Assembly (NCBI GenBank): GCA_016165875.1
Contig: JABBOT010000012.1
Span: 8,587,534 to 8,651,533 of the forward strand
Reading direction: 5' to 3'
DNA: 64,000 nt
From: Acanthopleura granulata
Taxonomy: Eukaryota; Mollusca; Polyplacophora; Chitonida; Chitonidae
Below the pieces are notes generated by a model. That model did no database searches. It saw nothing but the letters and a program-made list of their open reading frames with translations, and had not been told where the DNA came from. This document shows, in pieces, positions 49,600-61,429 of this stretch (positions within the stretch are counted from its first letter, which is position 1; every line of letters begins with the position of its first letter). Made by a program: the position numbers and the translations under genes.

Positions 49600-50270
49600 T
49601 GTACAACTCACTGCAGTTGTTTGTGCACTCCCGTTTCTGATGGAACTAAGGCCAATACGGGTTGTTATTTTCACACTCTCTCTTTCTTCTTTACAGGCTT
49701 TGTTGAATTTTCGCGGAACAGTTCCTCTACATTTATTTTTGAAATACTCTACCGAAGCACCACGCTTGACTACCGCGGCGTCTCTGTGTCGTTTGATTGG
49801 GTGCCGACTGATATCGGTATTACTGGTAATGAGTAGGCTGACCAGTTGGTTAAAAAAACTCTTCTATTTCTTGACGTAACGCTCATTGTTCCCTATATCG
49901 CTAAGAGAAGCAATAAGTTCAATAAAGCAGAAGTTCATAGATGTCTGGCAGGATGAATTGGATAACGATAAATGGAGGTTTCTCAATCAACACAACTCAC
50001 TGGTTACTGTAACATTATGCTATGACCTGTCGCTTAGTTGTCAGGACGAAGTACTAGTATTTCGGTTTCTGTCTGGTCACATACAATCCAGTCTATACTT
50101 GTCCAGATTTGTTCTCGACGACACAAACCTCTGGACACCCGCAGCTTATGTTTCGTTGTTTACGCCATACATATCCCCGGCATATCATGTACGTCAAATT
50201 ACGTCTTCTCGGTGTCCTTTGTTTTTAACGAAGTTACATTACTCTGCCCCAGAAATATCAAAATAGGATA
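49600..50270 (+). pseudogene. RNase H / C-terminal fragment of a Jockey-like element
   Basis: In two interleaved plus-strand frames one can read FTLSLSSLQALLNF, then the hallmark FDWVPTDIGITGNE, then REAISSIKQKFIDVWQDELD and QDEVLVFRFLSGHIQSSLYL. This is the RNase H domain and tail of Jockey-clade ORF2, the part missing from the minus-strand element at 2.1-5.8 kb. A conserved Asp (usually FTDSLSSLQ) is Leu here, and frameshifts separate the pieces. Endonuclease and RT domains are absent, as expected for a 5'-truncated insertion. Confidence 0.85.
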
Positions 50271-50540
50271 TTTCAGGCTGTGGGCCAAACCCGATGCCAT
50301 AGATTTTTGACTCTTTACTAAATACTTATTCCCATGTAGTCTACCGAATAAGCCTTAGTAGAGTATATGTATATATATTAATTATATAATTATAACCAAA
50401 TAAAATTTTATGTTTCTTCGTTTTTTTTAATTTTTATTTTTTTTTTAAAATATCATATACATGTATAGAGCGGAGACAACCTCAGGTACAGGCTGACGTC
50501 ATATCCACATTGGGACGGAAAACGCCAATTCAAACCAATC

Positions 50541-50546
50541 CACATC

Positions 50547-50575
<29 letters not shown>
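50541..50575. repeat. (CA)n microsatellite
   Basis: About 14 CA units follow a CCACATCCACA lead-in. Confidence 0.9.
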
Positions 50576-50577
<2 letters not shown>

Positions 50578-50929
50578 GTATTTAAGATTCAGGTACACAG
50601 AAAGGGGTGGGAACGGGTAGGGATTGGCTTTAACTCTGAAGTGTGTTCAAGTATTATCCAGTTCATTCTGCAGGTAAAAACTATGATTAATACTGGATGA
50701 AAAATATAAATTACTTGGTGCTAAAATTAAACAGGAAAACACATTATGCAATGAGCAATTGACCCGTACACTCTATTTGTATGGTGATAGGACGCTACTA
50801 CCTGCATTTCAGCTGATTTAGGTTGAGAAAATGGTGGTCAGCCTATATATGGTGACATTTGTATACCTTTGTATATGATGTGCCCAGGGTGGAAATGCTC
50901 GGAGTAATGGTCATAATACAATACATGGC

Positions 50930-51490
50930 TTACCCATCAAACAGTATTAATGTATACAAAGCTCAGCCCGATAAGCTAAATACTAAACTTACATTTGATC
51001 TTTGACCTGCTTTCACCAGACAACTGTCTTTATAGCAGTCCGTCTGGCACATCCGGTCTGTGGCTGAGCGAGGGTTCCACGTGCCTATCGTCACCAGAGA
51101 TTTAAGTCGGTAAGATGAATGGCATCGATCTACCGGTTGATGAGCTTATACTAACACTTCTGATAAAGGTGATTACAATGTATAAAAAACATTCTCTTAA
51201 TTAAAAATAGTATCACAAAGACTTTCATAACAGGCCAAAAATTTAAAATGAATAGAATATATGGATTCTCTTCAGAGTGAAATAATAGTTTTAAAGGAGA
51301 TCAGATTAACTCTTTTCATATATATTGATGCTTTTTATGGATATGGGGAACTTTTTGCATATGAATCACATATATCTGCCCGTATTCCTTTGATAAAAAT
51401 AATTTCGCCTCCGTGGTGTGAAACGAAATCATTCGGCCTAGTACAATCTGGTCAGGGGCTAACATGGCATGATTTAATATCCTAGGAAAA
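50930..51490. repeat. Segmental duplication block shared with 63.42-64.0 kb
   Basis: This covers the copy C exon-4 remnant and its flanking intron. Outside the exon, TTCTCTTCAGAGTGAAATAA, GATGCTTTTTATGGATATGG and CATTCGGCCTAGTACAAT are shared with the block at the right window edge in the same order and orientation. Similarity is high even in non-coding sequence, so the duplication is younger than the split from the intact mannanase gene. Confidence 0.85.
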
Positions 51491-51669
51491 ATACAAATAT
51501 CTGATCTTACAATATCGTTTCCTAAACCGGTAGTCAGTTACATTTTACTTTGCTCTGCATGTCTGTAATGTCCATGGTGTTGTTACGAACCCCGTTCTTA
51601 AGATACTGGATTGTATTTTTTTTTATCTCTTTTCACGCTAACCGGGTGAGTGTATCACCTACATGTTCC

Positions 51670-52556
51670 CTCTGTGTACATTTGTAGCCTGCACTGGAAT
51701 TCAGTCAAGAGTTCTAGAGGCTTCTGTGTTTATCGGTTTCGTGTATTTGTACATAGAGCGTACATCCCATGTTGTAAACATGTTTACGATCAAATCATCC
51801 GGAGCTTTCTTTACGTTAGTGTACAAATATGAGCGACGAAGTTTCTCAGTCATTTTTCTCATGTCCATTTGAGAGCAGTCATATTTACTCTTGTCCACTT
51901 AGAAGGAATTTGTGGAATTTGGAGATATCGGCTTTCATGCCATTCAAAATACGTCAGTTTGTACTCCATTTTTTTCGGTACGTGGCACTTTTGAGGTTGT
52001 GTTTTGCCACGTGCTATTTTCTTTGAGACGTTCTTTTAGAGCTTGTATCGCATTGTCACATTGTGCGATTACGTGCATTTCATCCCATTTTACTCTGAAA
52101 GTGACTGTGCATATTTCCGAGGAGTAAAACTTGCTTCGCCAGCTCGGCATCATGGACGCTATTGTCGACCCGTCCGCCCAGGAGAGTTGTACCTTGCCGG
52201 GGAGTTGAATATATATCATGGTCCGCGTACCGTGCCCTCATCCTTCGATTAGAGAATTCCAAAGGACTGGGGATTCTATATTTACGTGGACTGACTTGTC
52301 TGTCGAAGCCGGAATATTCCACCCGGATTGGCACGTTGTCACAAGTAAGAAACTATATATTTTTGTAATTATCTGTATTGTTTGTATATTATTGTCAGTT
52401 GGAATATTTGTCTATTTCGTCCAATATATAGGCATTGAACTTATTCAAGCGTCTTCCTGTTTCTTTGTTTCATCTTATGTAAGGTCTATCGCTTTCTGAG
52501 AGATGAACAAGCCATTTGTTTATGACTTTCCCTCTCCGATAGTGGTACTCCTACAG
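51670..52556 (+). repeat. Dispersed repeat R1, copy 2 (long)
   Basis: This is colinear with 54,480-55,180 over most of its length and with 12,190-12,420 at its 3' end. Shared features are an ATTCAGT start region, AAACATGTTTWCGAT, a CACTTTTGAGSTTGTGTTT-like block, TGTATATTATT and the CTTATYCAAGCGTCTTCSTG end block. It lies between mannanase copies C and A. It has small overlapping open frames but no recognisable transposon protein. Confidence 0.6.
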
Positions 52557-52558
52557 TG

Positions 52559-52735
52559 TTTTATTTATTTAAATTGATTGATGTTTTACGCAGTACTCAA
52601 GAATTTTTCACTTATACGACGCCGGCCAGTATTATTGTGGGAGGAACCTTCCCACGTACGACCGGAGAGGAAACAAGTGTCAGATGCATTTGAACTCACA
52701 GCGATCGCATTGCTGAAAGGCTCCTGGGTATTGAA
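52559..52735 (-). mobile_element. SINE family A, minus strand, partly deleted
   Basis: TTTATTTATTT, TTGATGTTTTACGCAGTACT and GCCGGCCAGTATTATTGTGG give the 3' module. The body then jumps to CCTTCCCACGTACGACCGG and the reversed B-box side TTTGAACTCACAGCG. Confidence 0.8.
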
Positions 52736-53263
52736 TAGGCCTTGACGCAGTGTTTCATATTTGAGCGGAACACCAGACATGCCTCTGAAGTTGTTGATCT
52801 GAATAAGAATCCCCACGATCACTAAGAACGCAGTGTAAGAACCTGCCGAAGGCCTTGTACAAGTGGTATTGAATGTGCGTCATTAAAGCAACTGTCATTA
52901 TGGGCATCTGGTCGGAATATGAAAGTTCTCGCTACATTACAATAGATTCCTCTAGGCTTTGTCTAATGATATATTCTCCATGAGAAGCATCCATACTAAC
53001 GACACTTGGCATTGAGAACTTCACAACACACTGTATAGGCCTACACCTTAGTTTAGACGGCTGTCTAGGATACATACCAGTGGTAAAGCGGGATATCCCT
53101 AGGAACGTCAGGACGAAAAGACATCTCCGACACGTGCCAACATTACACCAAGATCTCAACATATTGCGGGTTGTCTTTACAGAATTCACCGTGTACATTA
53201 TAATCAAATGGAATGTATCACTAAGTTTACATTTATTACGTGAAATTCCTTAAGAACCATGGG
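52736..53263. other. Non-coding stretch, nothing recognised
   Basis: No gene or repeat is recognised. Confidence 0.3.
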
Positions 53264-53620
53264 ACCGCCTCGGTGTCCAAGTGGTTAGAGTGTCAGCCTC
53301 GAGATCAGGATACCTGGGATCAATTCCGAGTCGAGTCACACCAAAGACTTTAAAAATGGTACTTATTGCTGCTTCGCCTGGCACTGAGAGGTGAGAGCAA
53401 GGAAACAGGACTGATCGACCCGGTAACAGTATAATATAACTGTGTGGGGTGTCATGTCTGCTGCCTTTGGCATGATCTTCGAGTGGTATCATGACTTTGG
53501 CGGCATGGACTCTCCCTGTCACAAGAAGCCACAGCATATCTACATCCTAAGGACCCCTCGTCGTCATATGACTGAAGCATTCGTTAGTACTACTTAAACC
53601 CAAGCATACATGCATACATA
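53264..53620 (+). mobile_element. SINE family B
   Basis: The head GTCCAAGTGGTTAGAGTG and B-box GGGATCAATTCC are tRNA-like. The body has GTCACACCAAAGACTTTAAA and CCCGGTAACAGTATAATATA, and the 3' end CTCGTCGTCATATGACTGAA. The target duplication is not clear. Confidence 0.85.
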
Positions 53621-53961
53621 CACAGCACCAAGTGCTCTTCAATATGACAATACTGATAATTTTTAGTTATGTGATTGATATAAATAGTTAGATCTGTCTA
53701 GGTTACACATGAACGAACATAAACTAGTACCACTAGTAGTAGTACTAGTAAACTCAGTATATAAAACCTTGTGTCAACAGCTTGATTCTTATATGGATGA
53801 CCCAGAGCACAAAAAAGCTTTCTCCTTTCAAAGAATAATGCGAAGAAAAAGGGTTACATATTTCCATTTGAGAGAACGATCTGTGACCTAGTTGTTGACC
53901 AGCTCAACAATGCTGCTCGTAGAGGGAAAGCGCATAACATTGATACTGGCTAAACGTCAAC

Positions 53962-53963
53962 AT

Positions 53964-54010
<47 letters not shown>

Positions 54011-54011
54011 T
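53962..54011. repeat. (TTTA)n microsatellite downstream of the mannanase stop
   Basis: This holds about 12 TTTA units. On the minus strand they read (TAAA)n and so contain many AATAAA hexamers, 75-125 nt after the mannanase stop codon. They could supply its poly(A) signal. Confidence 0.9.
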
Positions 54012-54084
54012 ACGCATATTCAACATTTAAACCAATACAACAACGTCTTGCCGCGGAGAAGATAGATGGATCTGTTTGCTTTTT

Positions 54085-57000
54085 TTACAAAGTGATATGG
54101 ACTCGTCCGCCTTTGGACTGGTCATTCTTGTCCTTAACTGATCGGATTCCGCGTTGCTGATTCGCCCAGGAGTCTGTGTTCGAGCCCTCCGCAAGTGCAT
54201 GCCAAGTCCAGGCACCGTTGTAACCTTTGTTGTAAGCCCAAGCGAATTGATGGGTTATATCCAAGCCAGCCCCACTGACTTGGTTGAATTCTCCTATCAC
54301 AATAGGCTTTGACTGCTTATAATCACTTGCCAAGTGCTGTGAAGAGAACATATATACGGTTTATTCATAGTCTTGAGCCGGATCGTGAACTGATTCCCCC
54401 TAACAGGATTTTTTTAGATTCATCAAAGGATAATGTGTTGTAAAGCGAGTCTTTTGAACACTGGATTATTAGTTTCTTAGTCTTGGTCTACACTGCAATT
54501 CAGTTATCCGTTCTTGAGGTTTTTATGTTTATGAGTTTGGTGTCAGTGTATATTAGGGCGTAATTTCTGGAAAGAAATACCTTTTTATTGGAAACATGTT
54601 TTCGATTCGACCTTCGAGAAATTTCCATAGACTACTCCATGCATATAAGGACGAATTCACAGCATTGTGCAGTCATTAATCATACGATCATATACAGCGA
54701 AGAGATCTGAGAAAAACTTCTGGGATTTGTTATTGGAGTTTGTAGACATTTGTGCCTCTCGACATGGTCATCGTGTACTTCATTTTGCTGTAAGTAGCAC
54801 ATTTTGAGCTTGTGTTTAGCCAGCCAACCGTTGGTTACAAACCATCGACGGCATTTTTCGTACCTACCACCGACCGTAGTATTATTCAGTTCAAGAATTC
54901 ACTGTGGATTTTCTGTGGACAGACTAGCCTTTAGGCACCTGGTATTTCAGCAGGATTTGTATGGTAATCTCCGTAAGAAATTATACTTCGTTATTATTTG
55001 TATCGTTTTTGTATATTATTCTGAGTTGTACTTATCTGGTCATTTTGTTCAGTTATACGCACTGAGCTTATCCAAGCGTCTTCGTGTTTGCTTGTGTGAT
55101 CTTGTATAAGGTTTATCGCTGACTGGGTGTTGAGCAAGCTGCTTGCTTATTCTTTTTCCTTTCAGACTGGTGATACCCTTACAAATGATTTAATTGAAAA
55201 GTTTAGCCAATAAAACCGGAAACACATGGTATGCATTTTGTATCAGATACTTCATTGATTATAAATATGTTATAAAAATTTAGGGGCATCCAACTGACAA
55301 CATTCTAATGACCGACTTTGCCTGTGTCTTACTGTAGTCTATGGTTAATTGACTTGAAGATCTTCCATAGGACCATTCCGAGGTGTTAATTAAGAATGTG
55401 CATTTGACCAATCATAATCATTATTGTTCCAAGTAGGTCAACCGGATGTCCCAAACATTGGTTACAAATGTTCAACCTTCCTGTGACGTCATGACGACAC
55501 AATTGCTGTCACCAGGAATGAAATGAAAAGTAACGTTGTGAGACATCATGATGAGGTGGATCTATCCTTTAATAATCGATTTACTGTAGCAAAATTCTTA
55601 ACGTCTTTGCAATTCATTCCCTTCATTGTAGCGTTTTAAAAATCAAAGACTGTGCAAACGTACATATGCAAACGCATACCATAAGTCGTTGCTTCCAAGC
55701 ATAAAGGCTATGACTCGAAATGTCATAATAAAATGTCGTAATAAAGTATGTAGCAGATGTTTCAGTTCCGCCCAAGTAAGATAGTTAGGCTGAATAAAGA
55801 CATATTTGATCTGGTAGTCTTACCTTAAAAGGGGCGTAACTGTCATATGATCCTTGCCAGGAGTAACTATGCGTCTGAATGAAGTCCATAGTTCCCTGAT
55901 GAGACAACAATACGCCATCTTCGATCATCTAATTCGCATCTGTTAGTGTTTTATGCTAATTACAAATTTATGTTACTTAATACATTATCAGTAGTACAAT
56001 TATGCCTGGCAGGCTACGTGCTGGGTATAGGGGAGCGGGCCATGGCCAAAAGGTTGAAGGGATTGCATTTCAATACCTGGAACTGGCGTGTTCCCCGCAG
56101 GACAGGAAATTGTGGATTCCCGTGCACTCAATGATCCTGGGGACTTCGTGGCAGGAAGTAGTCGTCGACAATCGCACGGCCTTTTGTAGAGTCTAATGTT
56201 CGTTGAGAACCATTTTGTACACCTCATTTATGAGAAAAATCGTCAGTGCCTTCTCAAAAGTTTATCTCTAGCACACCGGTTTTATCGTGTATGTGAATTA
56301 ATCTTGAATATAAGGTTAAATACAAATACATGATAACGTAATACTAGTTCCGAACCCGATGGGATTCTCCGATAGGGCTAAATAATAAATTAACAAAGCG
56401 TTGGGCGAATTTAGAAACAAACTTATTTATAATGATATCCAGATGATTTACCTTTACTTTCCCGCCAGCTTTAAACAAGCAGGAGTCTTTGTAGAAATCC
56501 ATTTTGCCCAAGGCGTCTGTGTTGGATTGAACGTTCCATGTTCCCACGGAGACCAAGGATTTGGGATCAACTCGGTGAATGGCGTCTGCCTGCCAGTTGA
56601 TGAATCTGAAGTGGAGACGTCAACACAAAGACATCTTAGTGTCTGTTTAAGAACAAACCTTTGGCCTTGCGTTGAAATCGTTGAACCTCTAAAGACTTAA
56701 AAACAGCTAAAGGTTCCTTGACGAAAAGCTATCAGGATAGGAGAACAAAGAAGTAGAATTAGAGAGGAAGGAAGTGTCTAGGTCGATAGCCCCAAGCCAT
56801 ATTATTATCAGCGTGATGACTAACATTATGGAAATCTGTATGAATTTGGTCTGTCCTTAAGGCTGATTCCCAGTGGGTGTATATCTTCTGATTAAGGCCA
56901 TTTACTTACTGGATACCTACAGACTGGACCTCCCACCATATTGCTGAAAGCCGTCGTGTAAGTTAAATATTTCCGGGTACGGCGTAAAACACCAATCAAA

Positions 57001-58784
57001 TAAATAAATAAATCAAATTTAGAGGAGGGGAGGGGTTATGACATAGCATAGATATGTATATACCGTAATAATTGTTGAGCCGTGTATGTCCGTCCGGCCC
57101 AGCCCGCTCCGCTGTTATGTAAGGAGGTAGTGCTAAAGCATGGCTCGGAGTTCGGGCGATTAGGAATTATTTGTCCTTCCGGTTCATTCATAATATCCCA
57201 TCCTCCGAGAGAAGGAAAATTTTTCACGGCATTTACCCACGGGATGAGAGCATTGTCAATGTAAGACTGCAGTTTTCGGGGGTCCTTAATAAGTCCATCA
57301 AGTTTGTAATGGTGCTCTGGCTGCACATAGGCCCCGTTCCACAGACAGAAGAAGACAAGTATGTTGTATTCCTGTGCCTTTCGAAGGTAGGTTTTCACTT
57401 CTTCCAAGAAAGTGCCGTCCTTGTCTGGGGCTGTGACGTAGCCATTGGAATCAAAGTTCGGGGTCACGGCGCCCTCGATGTGGATCCAGATACCTACAAC
57501 CCAGCAGCAACTGTATGGTAGATAGACTTCAGTCGTTCGACTGTTTATTGTAAACAATGCACCAAAACAATGCGAGCGTGGGGTGGACAAATTCCCTGTC
57601 CAAACTGGATTTTAAACTAAATTTCTCTGTGTCTGAAAAACCACCATTTTAACCAATTCGGAGATTGAGCCCTCTGTAATTCATTTTGTGCTAAATTCCG
57701 TCAAGTCATACATACGGATTGAGTTGCCGCCGGATTCGTGCAGTTCTCTGAGGTAACGCTCTAACTCTTGTCTCCGCCATTGGTAGTTCCTGTTGCCAAA
57801 GTCATAGCCGTATGAGACCCAAGCCTGATTAGCACCGGACAGAAACACACGTTCTCCATTCAGCCAGAAATGATTTCCGTATACAGACAGGAACGACGGG
57901 CAGGTGCCTGGTAATTTATAGCCATGAAAAAAAAATACATAGATAGGTTCATGGTCTTGAGTGTTTCTATCACCACAAAAATTTCTTCGATTGACACCAA
58001 AACAGCTGTTCGCTGAAGTGTAAGCCTGTGTTACCGTGGTGAGTTCAAGTCCAGCACATGCTGGCTTCCTCTCCTTGGAAACGTCCGCCAGCAATCTGCG
58101 GATGGTCTTGGGTTTCCCCCGGGCTGAGCCCGATTTCCCCCCTCCATAATGCTGCCCGTCGTCGTATAAATTAGTACGGCGTAAACCACCATTGAAATAA
58201 GTAAATAAAATAAAACTGTTGACTACAGAACCTAAAGCTAAGAAGGGATGACGACGAACGCATGAAAAATTCACCCCTGGTATACCGATAAAGACAAATG
58301 CCGTCCAAAACTTTATTTTAACGTCAGCTCATAGATCATCGTATAAATACATCTCAAGTATATATTTAAGATCACAAGACAAACATGTTCCAGGAAAGTA
58401 TATGGACTACAATTGAACAATCGATCATTGGGACTGAGAAAATGAGAGATAGTACCTGAATCAAGTCAGAAGTCTAGAAAACATTTATATATTGTGTAAT
58501 TCCCATGTGCATATGTTTAATTATTCACTCATTCATTCTTTTGTGCGAATACAGAGCACAAGGAGTATATACATCAAACTGTCTTGGACGTGTGCCTTCA
58601 TCAATAACCTCAATTTAACAATGGTTGCGTAGTTCGGTGTCGGAATTAATCCTACATCTAAAAAAGCTGAAAATATGAACTAATTAATTAATTAAGAATT
58701 TATATGGAATGGGTGAACTCATATCTTACCAAAAGCCTGCTGGGAAGCAGTTAGAAGCAGTAGCGCCAAAAGCATCGTCGACAT
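54085..58784 (-). CDS. Secreted GH5 endo-1,4-beta-mannanase (copy A, intact)
   Basis: This enzyme hydrolyses internal beta-1,4 linkages of mannan, probably as a digestive enzyme. Six GT-AG exons, 58,784-58,730, 57,907-57,716, 57,493-57,064, 56,605-56,452, 55,895-55,824 and 54,336-54,085, join in phase to 1,155 nt (384 aa). Residues 1-18 are a signal peptide (MSTMLLALLLLTASQQAF). GH5 landmarks follow: FLSGANQAWVSYGYDFGN; NSIR with the conserved Arg83; IHIEG; GGWDIMNEPEG with acid/base Glu186; THSYSW with His286 and Tyr288; IGEFNQ with nucleophile Glu317; GAWTWHA with Trp346. Motifs match the mussel and abalone mannanases (I believe subfamily GH5_10). No carbohydrate-binding module is present. 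It is the only intact copy here, lying between decayed relatives on the same strand. Confidence 0.97.
54480..55180 (+). repeat. Dispersed repeat R1, copy 3, in mannanase intron 5
   Basis: This lies between exons 6 and 5 of the intact mannanase gene, antisense to it. It is colinear with 51,670-52,556, with the shared blocks AAACATGTTTTCGAT, TTTTGAGCTTGTGTTTAGCC and TATCCAAGCGTCTTCGTG. No protein is recognisable. Confidence 0.6.
56930..57013 (+). mobile_element. SINE family A fragment (3' module) in mannanase intron 3
   Basis: CCTCCCACCATATTGCTGAA through GGGTACGGCGTAAAACACCA to (AAAT)n. The 5' half is missing. Confidence 0.8.
58030..58215 (+). mobile_element. SINE family A, 5'-truncated, in mannanase intron 1
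   Basis: It begins at the B-box side (GTGAGTTCAAGTCCAGCAC), continues through GGGTTTCCCCCGGGCTGAGC and a 3' module shortened at TATAAATTAGTACGGCG, and ends in AAATAAGTAAATAAAAT. It lies antisense in intron 1 of the intact mannanase gene. Confidence 0.85.
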
Positions 58785-61429
58785 GGTGAGCACGACATCC
58801 AGCAGTGCATGAGCGATACTCAGTGACTCACCTTCACTTACGTACCGGTACAGGGAACAAAGCTTAATAGAACGTATCAATAAGAACTAACAGCTGGTGA
58901 TGTGATTGGAGAGATACTCTTTCTTCTGAGTCTTTTCCATATAAGGATATTCTCTCCTCGTAGCAACAGGAGGGGCTGCTTTTCAGAGTTTAACTTAACA
59001 GCAGTTAAAGGGATTTACCTTGTAATTTAGAAGGCATTGAGCTGGTTTCCGGATCGGGAAATCAGAGTTCAAATGTGACAGAGTAAAATCCTTGAACCAT
59101 TTCTTCTACATTACGTGTGGTTCGATGTCGTCATAATGACGATGTGGTTAATCGCACCAATCAACTCTCTATCCTGTTGACTGTTATAGTAGATATATAC
59201 AAGGAAATGATGCAACAAAAGCACCACTGCCAGTCTAAAGAAACGAAAAGCAAACCAAAGCTGTGCAAATAGAGCGTTAACGCAGACCCTATATGGTTTC
59301 CTTTTATAAGTGCTCGCATTCCAATTGGATCGGATATCTGTTGCCAAGGATACTTTTATGCGTTAAAACATGTAACAAGTTACATGTATCTGCATTCGAA
59401 ACACAAAAATTTTAGAGACTTAACGTGTCGTGCATATTAGGAGGCATTTATTCATATATACATGCAGTTATAAAAGAGAAATATAAAAATTAAAAAAAAA
59501 ACAATTCCTGTCCAAACAGCTGAATGAACAATGTAGGAGGCAAAATAAGTTCCTCTATGCACGAAAGAATTCTCAGGTTCTCATTGGGGAATAAAGCGTT
59601 AACCCCGAGCTCAGAATATTTCGCTTGAAACCATTGGCTTGGAAGAGTGCAGTTCGTTTCAGAAATTTACTCATACGACGGAAACCCAGAATTATGACTG
59701 GAGGAAACTGAACACAGCCAGGGGGAAACCCACCACCATCCGCAGATTGCTGGCGGACCTTCCCATGTAAGGCTTGAGAGGGTGCTCATAATAAAATTCA
59801 TGGCGTACATTTACTTGTTTATCATTTTTCCTCCAATCACTGCCTCCATAAAACTCTCACATCAACTGTGGAATTGAAAATTCGCGGCCTATTGACCCAC
59901 AGAAACATCTTTTTTTTCACTTCCTTGCTATGCTTTGTTAATATTTTCCGTAGATTCACAATAGCTGGCCATACTGTAAACCTATAATTACACGTATAGA
60001 TATGCGGTCCTTTTGCCAAAAAGAGACGGTACACGGGAAATCTTCTTTACATCATTAATGTTTGGTGGATTGCCATTTTAAACTAACCAGTCAGAGTGCG
60101 AGGCAGGCATACTAACCACACTACCGAAATACCGTGTCGCACAATTGAAGTTGCTTTACTTCATATATCTTAACCTTTGCAAACTTTAAATACATATTAA
60201 AATTAATTACCGTACTGTATACTAGCTTGATCCAATATTCATGTCAAATACATTGCTATAGAAAACACATACACACCAGATATATACACGGTGAATATAC
60301 AGCCCCATTGCACCCACTGCACTGGTGGTGTAGTCTGTATAGCCCTGTACATGTAACCGAAAATACTTACGTATTTGCAAAGAAGATATCTCAGGTTTCA
60401 AGGTTCATGAAACGTCAACAAAAGCCCAAAATAGCACAAAGCACAGGAAAAATCATGTGCAGGAGGCATGCCTTGTTTGAACAAAGAATGCACCAATCAT
60501 AAAGCACATTACAAGTAGGACGCCACATCATTTGTGTCACGTCCACGACATTTCCAGTGTAATATGTTCAGTAGTAAAGTTGTTCAGTTGTAAAGAAACA
60601 CGGACCTGTAGGGTCTATTTAATACTCCTAATTAAGAATGCTGGATACACACGACCGCTGTCATTTTGATGAGAGAAAGAAAACGAATAGAGCTGGATGG
60701 AACCCCCCCCCCCACACACACACACACATACACCCCAACCGCTGGAAACGTGACGAACGTGCTAAAGATTAGAACCTAATAGAAAGATTAGGACAAACAA
60801 ACGGCAGAACCTGGATTCAAACACGTCACCTTATGTGTAACGTCACAAAATCATAACAAGCCATATTATACAGCTCACATTTTATGCTGGACAATTTATA
60901 CACAGGCACTTTGAAAATATAGAAATTTAGAAAACTGTCCCAGCCCATGGAGTATGTCTGCATGTAAACCATTGGTATTTTGATACATTGTCAAAATTTT
61001 TCCCGACATTCTACTTATTGTACTTGAACTTTTGGCAGACGGAATCTTCGCACAAATCTTAGGAAGAGAAACGTTTCCATGCAAACGCACGGTACATCCT
61101 ACAAGACACTATATTCCCCACTCAAGCTGGAGGCGGTATCTTGCATTTTGTCATCATTTTATCATTTCCTCTATAGATATATTTCCCACCTTCACCCCGC
61201 CACGTGTTTAACAATATTAAGTACATTTGATTGCCAAGTGCATAAATTCTTGGCCAACTCGAGCAGGCAAGTATATCTGATTGGATAACAATGACGGCCC
61301 TTTAAGTTGCCGTTGGAAGACTTTAACGTAGCATTAAGATCAAGGCGGGAAACTGATTGATACAAAAGCTTAGCTATGCTTGTATATTTAATGAAGAGGG
61401 CATTTTGTTCAATCTTCTCAGAACACACT
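58785..61429. other. Upstream region of the intact mannanase gene; no other gene
   Basis: The promoter should lie here. A TATA-like ATATAAGG (minus-strand CCTTATAT) occurs near 58,940, about 155 nt before the ATG, but without transcript data this is weak. Further out are a SINE fragment (59,660-59,785) and a C-run followed by (CA)n at about 60,702-60,727. The frames at 60,227-60,502 and 61,192-61,602 have no motif; the latter overlaps the start of the minisatellite. Confidence 0.35.
59660..59785 (-). mobile_element. SINE family A fragment, minus strand
   Basis: TACTCATACGACGGAAACCC, CAGGGGGAAACCCACCACC and CCGCAGATTGCTGGCGGACC match the body of the full copies read in reverse. Both ends are lost. 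Confidence 0.75.

Larger units (their letters stand above)
49372..51147 (-). pseudogene. GH5 beta-mannanase pseudogene (copy C)
   Basis: Two exon remnants remain. The exon-4-like block (51,147-50,993) is close in DNA to the 63.5-63.65 kb copy but has an in-frame TAG at 51,130-51,132, where that copy has a Gln codon, and a 1 bp deletion shortly after; the donor GTAAG is kept. The last-exon-like block (about 49,470-49,372) still reads NYNGA, then WHDGDSGINSDTWLNQ, then loses about 27 bp; its 5' part with the nucleophile motif is absent. The exon 5 homologue is not seen, and a Jockey-like fragment lies between the two blocks. Exons 1-3 are absent beyond ~51,490. Confidence 0.85.

Noticed and set aside
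50541..50575. CRISPR-like direct repeats
   Set aside because: This is a simple (CA)n tract. No repeat-spacer structure occurs anywhere in the window.
57171..57521. 116-codon plus-strand open frame
   Set aside because: It is antisense to mannanase exon 3, whose minus-strand product is clearly recognisable.
57681..58274. 197-codon minus-strand frame as a single exon
   Set aside because: Its first half is translated antisense SINE. The real mannanase exon 2 starts at the acceptor before 57,907, as shown by phase with the signal-peptide exon.
60227..60502. 91-codon plus-strand open frame upstream of the mannanase gene
   Set aside because: No motif is recognisable and it lies in AT-rich intergenic DNA.
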